Source: Modestobacter sp. (lineage in GTDB: Bacteria > Actinomycetota > Actinomycetes > Mycobacteriales > Geodermatophilaceae). Taken from it: a stretch of DNA of 11,645 bases. Of this stretch, positions 6,405 to 11,645 are shown piece by piece (the first letter of the stretch is position 1; every line of letters begins with the position of its first letter). The position numbers and the translations under genes were made by a program. Under the pieces are notes generated by a model that was given only the letters and a program-made list of their open reading frames with translations, did not search any database and was not told the DNA's origin. The DNA is taken from contig JAOPVN010000043.1 in assembly GCA_025966175.1 (NCBI GenBank), positions 1 through 11,645 on the forward strand, written 5' to 3'.

Positions 6405-6420
6405 TGTGACGGCACTCACC
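6405..6420. promoter_or_regulatory. CRP/GlxR-like site 2
   Basis: TGTGA-CGGCAC-TCACC again matches TGTGA-N6-TCACA at 9 of 10 defined positions. Its centre is 57 bp from that of site 1, and it lies about 90 nt upstream of the chosen livG start. No convincing -10 hexamer at the expected distance was seen, so the promoter it would act on is not identified. Confidence 0.42.
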
Positions 6421-6506
6421 GCCCCGCACTCTCGATGGGCCGGAGACATCCGACACTCGTTCGTCGCGCCATGCCCGGCGGACGGGGATCCCGAGGCAGA
6501 GGAGCC

Positions 6507-7412
6507 GTGGGCCCGTTGGCGCAGCCGAACCCGACTGCAGGCAGCACCGCGACCGATCGCACCGCGGCCGCGCCCACGACAACACCCCCGTCGTCGCGAC
6601 TGGAGATGACCGACGTCTCGGTCGCCTTCGGCGGGGTCACCGCCCTCTCCGAGGTCTCCCTCGTGGTCGAGCCCGGGCAGGTGCACGGGCTGATCGGCCC
6701 GAACGGCGCCGGCAAGACGACGCTGTTCAACGTCGCCTGCGGCATCGTGCGCGCCGACTCGGGCAGCATCACCTGGCGGGACCGCCAGCTGCGCCGACTG
6801 CGCCCGGACCAGCTGGCCCGGCTCGGCATCGCCCGCACCCTGCAGGGCGTCGGCCTGTTCGCCGGCCTGACCGTGCTGGAGAACGTGATGATCGGGGCGC
6901 ACCGGCATGCCCGGGCCGGCTTCGCCTCCGCCCTGTTCGCCCTCCCGCGCAGTGACAAGGACGAGCGGGAGCTGCGTACCCGCGCCACCGCCGCCCTGGC
7001 CGACCTGGGCGCCGAGCACTACGCCGACCGCTATCCCGGCAGCCTCCCCTACCCGGTGCAGAAGCGGGTCGCGCTGGCCCGGGCGCTGGTCTCCTCGCCG
7101 GACCTGCTGCTGCTCGACGAACCGGCCAGCGGTCTGGCCGAGGACGAGATGCGCGAGCTCGGCGAGCTGATCCGCACGCTGTCCGGGCGGATGAGCGTGC
7201 TGCTGGTCGAGCACCACATGGACCTGGTGATGAGCGTCTGCGACCGGGTGACGGTGCTGGACTCCGGCCGGCTGATCGCCTCGGGCACCACCGAGGAGGT
7301 CCAGGCCGACCCGGCGGTCACCGCCGCCTACCTCGGCGAGGACGTCGACGTGGCGCACGACGCCGCCGAACTGCACTCCGGCGACCACTCCGAGCGGGCG
7401 CACCGTGCCTGA
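6507..7412 (+). CDS. livG: ABC transporter ATP-binding protein, LivG-type
   Basis: About 301 residues. It is one of two ATPases energising the LIV/HAAT importer on the cytoplasmic face. After a Thr/Ala/Pro-rich extension of about 30 residues come Walker A GPNGAGKT (64-71), the Q-loop Gln in RTLQGVGLF (about 113), signature region LPYPVQKR (180-187), Walker B LLLLDE (200-205), D-loop SGLAEDE and H-loop VEHHMD (His236). ARTLQGVGLFAGLTVLENV and the insert before the signature are typical of LivG rather than LivF. The signature is odd: LSYGQ in classical LivG is LPYPV here, with Pro in place of the conserved Gly. The start is uncertain. GTG 6507 has AGAGGAG ending 2 nt upstream; ATG 6471 and TTG 6516 are in-frame alternatives. 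The last 8 nt overlap livF. Confidence 0.9.
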   Translation: MGPLAQPNPTAGSTATDRTAAAPTTTPPSSRLEMTDVSVAFGGVTALSEVSLVVEPGQVHGLIGPNGAGKTTLFNVACGIVRADSGSITWRDRQLRRLRPDQLARLGIARTLQGVGLFAGLTVLENVMIGAHRHARAGFASALFALPRSDKDERELRTRATAALADLGAEHYADRYPGSLPYPVQKRVALARALVSSPDLLLLDEPASGLAEDEMRELGELIRTLSGRMSVLLVEHHMDLVMSVCDRVTVLDSGRLIASGTTEEVQADPAVTAAYLGEDVDVAHDAAELHSGDHSERAHRA

Positions 7413-8160
7413 CACCGCCGTCGCCGGCACCCCCGGCACCACCCGGACCCACGGCGCGACGCTCGAGGTCCGGGACCTGACGACGTCCTACGGCCCGGTG
7501 CGGGCGCTCGACGCGGTCTCGCTGACCGCCGAGCCGGGGCGGATCACCGCCGTCCTGGGCGCCAACGGGGCCGGCAAGACCTCGCTGCTGCGCACCGTCA
7601 GCGGGCTGGTCCGCAGCACCTCGGGCACCGTCCTGCTCGACGGCGAGGACATCACGAAGAGCCCCGTCGAGTCGATGGTCACCCGCGGCATGGCCCACGT
7701 CCCCGAGGGCCGGGGCGTCATCGCCGAGCTGACCGTCGAGGAGAACCTGCGGGTGGGTGCGCTCTTCCGCGGCAAGGTCGGCCGCGAGGAGTACGACCGC
7801 GTCTACGACCTGTTCCCGCGGCTGGTGGAGCGGCGGGACAACCCGGCGCACACCCTCTCCGGCGGCGAGCGGCAGATGCTGGTGATCGGCCGGGCGCTGC
7901 TGGCCCGGCCCCGGATCCTGCTGCTGGACGAGCCCTCCCTGGGCCTCGCACCGCGCATCGTCGCGCAGATCTTCGGCCTGCTGCGGCAGCTGGTCGACGC
8001 CGAGGGCCTCTCGGTGCTGCTGGTCGAGCAGAACGCCCGCAGCGCGCTGTCGGTCGCCGACGTCGGGATCGTCCTCAACCTGGGCCGGATCGTCGCCACC
8101 GACGACGCCCGGACGCTCATGGCCGACGAGGACCTCCGGCACGCCTACCTGGGCTTCTGA
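7405..8160 (+). CDS. livF: ABC transporter ATP-binding protein, LivF-type
   Basis: 251 residues, close to the usual LivF size of about 235-250. Motifs in order: Walker A GANGAGKTS (52-60); VPEGRGVIAELTVEENL (about 99-115), the LivF-specific replacement of the Q-loop; signature LSGGERQ (151-157), fully canonical; Walker B ILLLDE (171-176); D-loop SLGLAP; and VEQNA where the H-loop His is Gln, as is usual in LivF. It would pair with LivG as a heterodimer; the canonical signature here may matter because that of LivG is degenerate. The GTG start lies inside livG (8-nt overlap), indicating translational coupling. An upstream GAGCGGGCG is only a weak ribosome binding site. It is followed by a 50-nt gap to livH. 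Confidence 0.93.
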   Translation: MPDTAVAGTPGTTRTHGATLEVRDLTTSYGPVRALDAVSLTAEPGRITAVLGANGAGKTSLLRTVSGLVRSTSGTVLLDGEDITKSPVESMVTRGMAHVPEGRGVIAELTVEENLRVGALFRGKVGREEYDRVYDLFPRLVERRDNPAHTLSGGERQMLVIGRALLARPRILLLDEPSLGLAPRIVAQIFGLLRQLVDAEGLSVLLVEQNARSALSVADVGIVLNLGRIVATDDARTLMADEDLRHAYLGF

Positions 8161-8195
8161 GCCCCGCTCGCCCAGCCGTACTCCGCCGCACCACC

Positions 8196-8202
8196 AGGAA
8201 GG
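8196..8202 (+). promoter_or_regulatory. Ribosome binding site of livH
   Basis: AGGAAGG lies 8 nt before the GTG at 8211 and supports that start. The 50-nt gap between livF and livH is the only notable break among the four importer genes before livK; no promoter or hairpin was recognised in it. Confidence 0.6.
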
Positions 8203-8210
8203 CACCGCCC

Positions 8211-9092
8211 GTGCAGCAGTTCATCGACACCACCCTCTCGGGGCTGGCCCAGGGCATGGTCTTCGCGGCCTTCGCCCTGGCGCTGGTGCTGATCTGGCGG
8301 TCCACCCGGATCGTCAACTTCGCGCAGGGCTCGATGGCGATGGCCACCACGTTCGTCGCCCTGGCCCTCGTCCACGCCGGCTGGAACTACTGGCTGGCCT
8401 TCGTGGTGGCCCTGGTCAGCGGGTTCGTGCTCGGCGCCGTGGTCGAGCGGGTGATCATCCGGCGGGTCGAGGGTGGCCCGGAGCTCAACGCGGTGATCGT
8501 GACCCTCGGGCTCTTCGTCGCGATCCAGGCGGCGGTGGCGATCATCGCCGGCTCGTCGTTCCAGTCCTTCCCGGCGCCGTTCGGGCTGCGCGGCTTCACG
8601 ATCGGCGGCAACACGATCGCGCTGACCCCCAACCGGGTGTTCGTCATCGTCGCGGTCCTGGTGACCATGGGGCTGCTCGTCGCGCTCTTCCGGTTCACCC
8701 GGGTCGGGCTGGCGATGCGCGCCGCCGCGTTCGGCCAGGAGGTCGCCCGGCTGCTCGGCGTCCGGGTCGGCCGGATGCTGACCCTCGGGTGGGCGCTGGC
8801 CGCCGTCGTCGGTTCGCTGGCCGGCCTGCTGATCGCCGGCGGCTCGTTCGTCTACCCGGCCTACATGGACAGCCTCATCGTGTTCGGCTTCGTCGCCGCC
8901 GTGCTCGGCGGTCTGGACTCCCCCATCGGCGCCGTCGTCGGCGGCCTGGTGCTCGGGTTGGCGCTGGCCTATGTCAGCGCCTACTTCGGCGGCAGCTCGG
9001 TGGTCAACCTCGCCGCGCTGGTGATCCTGGTGGTGGTCCTGCTGGTCCGACCCGGCGGGCTGTTCGCCAGCACCCAGGCCCGGCGGGCGTGA
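8211..9092 (+). CDS. livH: Branched-chain amino-acid-type ABC permease, LivH
   Basis: 293 residues, standard LivH length, with about eight predicted hydrophobic membrane segments. Diagnostic stretches are LSGLAQGMVFAAFALALVLI at the start, then STRIVNFAQGSMAM, corresponding to the 'NFAHGE' region of LivH. The cytoplasmic coupling loop is RFTRVGLAMRAAAFGQEVARLLGV. The C-terminal helices include VAAVLGGLDSPIGAVVGGLVLG and the ending VRPGGLFAS. It forms half of the membrane channel with LivM. GTG start with AGGAAGG upstream. The stop overlaps a possible GTG start of livM (GTGA). The residue pattern places it in the HAAT family but does not define the substrate. Confidence 0.93.
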   Translation: MQQFIDTTLSGLAQGMVFAAFALALVLIWRSTRIVNFAQGSMAMATTFVALALVHAGWNYWLAFVVALVSGFVLGAVVERVIIRRVEGGPELNAVIVTLGLFVAIQAAVAIIAGSSFQSFPAPFGLRGFTIGGNTIALTPNRVFVIVAVLVTMGLLVALFRFTRVGLAMRAAAFGQEVARLLGVRVGRMLTLGWALAAVVGSLAGLLIAGGSFVYPAYMDSLIVFGFVAAVLGGLDSPIGAVVGGLVLGLALAYVSAYFGGSSVVNLAALVILVVVLLVRPGGLFASTQARRA

Positions 9093-9097
9093 GCGCC

Positions 9098-10237
9098 ATG
9101 AGCGACCTGCAGACCCAGGGCCAGCCGCCCGCGGGCAACCCCGCCACCGCCGCGGCCCCGGCGAGCACCAGCAGCCGGACGAGCCGCATCCCGCTGCCCG
9201 AGTCGACGCTGCTGCGCCACCTGCTCGCGGTGCTGGTGTGCGCCGTCGCGGCCGTCGTGCTGCTCGAGATCACCGACCCGTTCCGCAACTCGCAGCTGGC
9301 CACGCTGTCCTACTACGCCATCGCCGCCGGCGGGCTGACCGTGCTCACCGGGCTCAACGGGCAGATCTCCCTCGGCCACGGGGCGCTGATGGCGGTCGGC
9401 GCGTACACGACCGGCCTGTTCCTCTCCGCGGACGAGCCGCTGCCGCTGCCGCTGATCTTCCTGGCCGCCGTCGTCGTCACCTCGCTGGTCGGGGCGCTGG
9501 TCGGCGCAGCCGCGTCCCGGCTGCACGGGCCCTACCTCGCCGGTGCGACGCTGGCCCTCGCCGTCGGCCTGCCCGGTCTGGCGCTGAAGTTCAAGGAGAC
9601 CCTCGGCGGCGATCAGGGGCTGCGGGTCCGGGCGCCCCGGGCGCCGGACTGGTTCGGCGAGGCCATCAAGGCGGTCTCGGGCAACCCGGCGTCGGCCACC
9701 AAGTGGCTGGCCTACGTCGGCGCGATCGCGCTGCTGATCACCTACTTCCTGCTGGCCAACCTGGTCCGCAGCCGGATCGGCCGGACCTGGCGGGCGGTGC
9801 GCGACAACGACGTCGCCGCCGAGCTGGCCGGGATCCGGCTGGGCTCCTGGCGGGTCCTGGCGTTCGTGGTGAGCGCCGCCTGCGCCGGGCTCGGTGGTGC
9901 GGTGCTCGCGATCGTCGTCCGGCTGGCCGCCCCGAGCGCCTTCACCCTGGTGCTCTCCCTGGCCCTGCTGACCGCGATCGTGCTGGGCGGGCTGGGGAGC
10001 CTGCTCGGCGCCCTGATCGGCTCGGCGCTGCTGGTCTTCCTGCCGCAGCTGACGACCGATCTCGGCTCCGCCGCCGGCCTGGACGGCACCGAGGCCGCCC
10101 AGCTGGCCCCCTTCGTCTACGGCGTCGTCCTGGTGGTGGCGATGATCTTCGCCCCCGCCGGCTTCGTCGGGACCATCCGTCTCCGTTGGCTGGCCCGGCG
10201 CGCGAAGCGAGCCATCGCGCGCGAGAGCGGGAGGTGA
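9098..10237 (+). CDS. livM: Branched-chain amino-acid-type ABC permease, LivM
   Basis: 379 residues from the ATG at 9098; an in-frame GTG at 9089 would give three more residues and a 4-nt overlap with livH. A Gln/Pro/Ala/Ser-rich cytoplasmic tail of about 35 residues precedes the first membrane helix (LLRHLLAVLVCAVAAVVLLE). LivM hallmarks are TVLTGLNGQISLGHGALMAVGAY and SRLHGPYLAGATLALAVGLPGL. The coupling loop is RSRIGRTWRAVRDNDVAAELAGI, and LTAIVLGGLGSLLGALIGSALL follows. The C-terminus is strongly basic (RLRWLARRAKRAIARESGR), as expected for a cytoplasmic end. It partners LivH as the second half of the pore. It is followed by a 126-bp leader before the binding-protein gene. Confidence 0.93.
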   Translation: MSDLQTQGQPPAGNPATAAAPASTSSRTSRIPLPESTLLRHLLAVLVCAVAAVVLLEITDPFRNSQLATLSYYAIAAGGLTVLTGLNGQISLGHGALMAVGAYTTGLFLSADEPLPLPLIFLAAVVVTSLVGALVGAAASRLHGPYLAGATLALAVGLPGLALKFKETLGGDQGLRVRAPRAPDWFGEAIKAVSGNPASATKWLAYVGAIALLITYFLLANLVRSRIGRTWRAVRDNDVAAELAGIRLGSWRVLAFVVSAACAGLGGAVLAIVVRLAAPSAFTLVLSLALLTAIVLGGLGSLLGALIGSALLVFLPQLTTDLGSAAGLDGTEAAQLAPFVYGVVLVVAMIFAPAGFVGTIRLRWLARRAKRAIARESGR

Positions 10238-10269
10238 GACCAGCCGACGCACGTCCCTGATCCCGCTGT

Positions 10270-10293
10270 CCGACCGGCCCCTGCGCCGGTCGG
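10270..10293 (+). promoter_or_regulatory. GC hairpin 1 in livM-livK leader
   Basis: CCGACCGG (10270-10277) pairs with CCGGTCGG (10286-10293), an 8-bp perfect stem with an 8-nt loop. It lies 33 nt after the livM stop. No T tract follows, so it is not a classical terminator. It could partly terminate the transcript or protect a processed 3' or 5' end. Confidence 0.45.
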
Positions 10294-10324
10294 CCGACCC
10301 GATCTCCCTCCCGCCACACCGACT

Positions 10325-10344
10325 CCCGGGCGACGACGCCCGGG
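10325..10344 (+). promoter_or_regulatory. GC hairpin 2 just upstream of livK ribosome binding site
   Basis: CCCGGGCG (10325-10332), tetraloop ACGA, CGCCCGGG (10337-10344): a perfect, very stable 8-bp stem ending 6 nt before the GAAGGAG ribosome binding site. Its position suggests a 5' stabiliser of the binding-protein mRNA rather than a terminator, as no T tract follows. Confidence 0.5.
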
Positions 10345-10350
10345 CCGCAC

Positions 10351-10357
10351 GAAGGAG
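10351..10357 (+). promoter_or_regulatory. Strong ribosome binding site of livK
   Basis: GAAGGAG lies 6 nt before the GTG at 10364 and decides that start. It is stronger than those of the permease genes, in keeping with the excess of binding protein over transporter normally needed. Confidence 0.7.
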
Positions 10358-10363
10358 TGCTCA

Positions 10364-11645
10364 GTGGTCAGATCATCCCGACGACTCGTCCGGGTCCCCA
10401 TCGCCGTGCTCGCCGCGGCCACGGTCGCCTCCGGCCTCGCCGCCTGTGGCGGCAGTTCCGACAACAGCGGCTCGGGCTCCGGTGGCAGCGACGCCGCCGC
10501 CGCCAACGAGGCCTCCGACGTCGGCGTCACCGCCGACTCCGTCAGCGTCGGCGCCCACTTCCCGTTGACCGGCGTCGCCGCACCCGGCTACAGCGAGATC
10601 CCCACCGGCGCCCAGGCGTACTTCGACTTCGTCAACGCCGCCGGCGGCGTCAACGGCCGCACGATCAACTACAAGTTCCTCGACGACGGCTACAACCCGA
10701 CCAACACCAGCCAGGTCACCAACCAGCTGGTGCTGGACGACCAGATCTTCGCGATGGTCGGCGGCCTGGGCACCCCCACGCACAGCGCCGTCATCGACTT
10801 CCTCAACGACGAGGGCGTCCCCGACCTGTTCGTCTCCTCCGGCTCGCTGCTGTGGGACGACCCCAAGGGCCACCCCACGACGTTCGGCTGGCAGCCGGAC
10901 TACGAGATCGAGGGCAAGATCATCGGCCAGTACATCGCCAAGAACTTCCCCGATGCCAAGGTCGGCCTCTTCCTGCAGGACGACGACTTCGGCGACAACG
11001 GCGAGAAGGGCATCCGTGAGTACATCGACGGCCAGGTCGTCGGCGCGCAGCGGTACACCCCGGGCAACACCGACGTCGGCCCGCAGATCGCGGCGCTGAA
11101 GGCGGCCGGCGCGGACTTCGTCGCCGGGTTCAACGTCCCCAGCTACACCGCGCTCTCGCAGCTCACCGCCCTGCAGCTCGGCTACAAGCCGCAGTGGTTC
11201 TACTCCAACGTGGGCTCCGACCCGACGCTCGTGGGCTCGCTGCTCAACCGCTTCTCGCAGGGCAAGGTGACCGACGCGGCCCTGCTGGACGGCGCGCTGA
11301 CCACCGAGTACCTGCCGAGCGTGGACCAGGCCGACAACCCCTGGACCCAGCTGTTCCAGAAGGTCTGGGCCGCCTCGGGCCAGGAGGGTGAGCTGACCAA
11401 CTACCGCATCTACGGCATGGCGGAGGCCTACACCTTCGTCCAGGCCCTGCAGGCGGCCGGGCAGAACCCGACGCGGGCGGGCCTCGTCGACGCCCTCGAG
11501 CAGGCCGGCGGCGCCTTCGAGGGCCCGGCTCTCGCGCCGTTCCGCTACTCGGCGGACCGGCACGCCGGCATCGGCGGCATGCTGGTCAGCCAGATCACCG
11601 GCACCTCGTCGGAGGCCAAGACCCCGGTCCTGGTCACCGACAACG
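10364..11645 (+). CDS. livK: ABC transporter substrate-binding lipoprotein, LIV/HAAT type, 3' end outside window
   Basis: 427 residues are visible and the gene runs off the right edge, probably near its end. The signal peptide has a basic start (MVRSSRRLVR), a hydrophobic core and lipobox LAAC with Cys28, so it is a membrane-anchored lipoprotein. A Gly/Ser/Asp/Ala-rich linker follows (about 29-52). The type I periplasmic-binding fold (Peripla_BP_6) begins at about residue 60: SVSVGAHFPLTGVAAPG, then GAQAYFDFVNAAGGVNGRTI, FAMVGGLGTPTHSAVIDFLN, LFVSSGSLLWDDP and KVGLFLQDDDFGDNG. The pattern Y-NPTNTSQVTNQLV and GTPTHSAV resembles SBPs that include aromatic-acid and other non-BCAA binders, so the substrate should not be taken as leucine from the name. 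It is the last gene of the cluster, with its own leader and a strong ribosome binding site. Confidence 0.92.
   Translation, partial: MVRSSRRLVRVPIAVLAAATVASGLAACGGSSDNSGSGSGGSDAAAANEASDVGVTADSVSVGAHFPLTGVAAPGYSEIPTGAQAYFDFVNAAGGVNGRTINYKFLDDGYNPTNTSQVTNQLVLDDQIFAMVGGLGTPTHSAVIDFLNDEGVPDLFVSSGSLLWDDPKGHPTTFGWQPDYEIEGKIIGQYIAKNFPDAKVGLFLQDDDFGDNGEKGIREYIDGQVVGAQRYTPGNTDVGPQIAALKAAGADFVAGFNVPSYTALSQLTALQLGYKPQWFYSNVGSDPTLVGSLLNRFSQGKVTDAALLDGALTTEYLPSVDQADNPWTQLFQKVWAASGQEGELTNYRIYGMAEAYTFVQALQAAGQNPTRAGLVDALEQAGGAFEGPALAPFRYSADRHAGIGGMLVSQITGTSSEAKTPVLVTDN

Noticed and set aside
6337..6585. Upstream extension of the PucR-type protein
   Set aside because: The frame is open, but it runs through the repeat-rich intergenic region and into livG, while AAAGGAGG precedes the GTG at 6336.
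8981..10252. Long minus-strand frame opposite livM
   Set aside because: The product is low-complexity Gly/Gln/Arg/Asp-rich and fully overlaps a clear permease gene; codon-bias shadow.
10373..11563. 396-codon minus-strand frame opposite livK
   Set aside because: The Val/Gly/Arg/Asp-rich product has no recognisable motif, and the binding-protein frame on the plus strand is unmistakable.
1..11645. Mobile element, CRISPR array, phage defence cluster or tRNA/rRNA gene
   Set aside because: No regularly spaced repeats, no transposase or integrase motifs, no terminal inverted repeats, no tRNA-like cloverleaf found by eye; composition is uniform.

Overview
The window is very GC-rich, with strong third-position G/C bias, frequent GTG starts and many 4-8 nt gene overlaps. 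The content points to a high-GC actinobacterium. The markers are a tRNA adenosine deaminase-associated protein, a DUF2630-type small protein, a three-part PucR-family regulator and a 14-TM DHA2-like MFS pump. A Geodermatophilaceae-like genome would fit, but the genus cannot be fixed from the sequence alone. No rRNA, tRNA, CRISPR array, insertion sequence or phage gene was seen, and base composition is even throughout. The window therefore looks like native chromosome rather than an island.

Left block (1-2562): two minus-strand genes, a HAD-like hydrolase cut by the left edge and the tRNA adenosine deaminase-associated protein. They diverge across only 11 bp from a plus-strand pair, a PaaI-type hotdog thioesterase overlapping a TyrA-type prephenate dehydrogenase by 4 nt. 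A good candidate for a leaderless promoter serves the thioesterase/tyrA pair. Middle block (2582-5102): a minus-strand operon of an MFS exporter and an overlapping MarR regulator. A perfect 8-bp inverted repeat upstream is the likely MarR operator. A DUF2630 small protein diverges from it and ends in a GC hairpin shared with the convergent pucR-type gene.

Right block (5122-11645): a PucR/CdaR-family regulator diverges from a complete branched-chain amino-acid-type (HAAT/LIV) ABC importer in the order livG-livF-livH-livM-livK, with livK cut by the right edge. The 170-bp regulator/transporter intergenic region holds two CRP-like TGTGA-N6-TCACA near-matches 57 bp apart and a tandem GCACAGT repeat. 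This suggests joint control by the local regulator and a CRP/GlxR-type protein. The binding-protein gene sits behind a 126-bp leader with two GC hairpins and a strong ribosome binding site. The lipoprotein would capture solute outside the membrane, LivH and LivM form the pore, and LivG and LivF hydrolyse ATP.

I did not find a clearly new system. The items most worth following up are the regulatory architectures (CRP-like pair, MarR palindrome, leaderless promoter, SBP leader hairpins) and a degenerate ABC signature motif in LivG.
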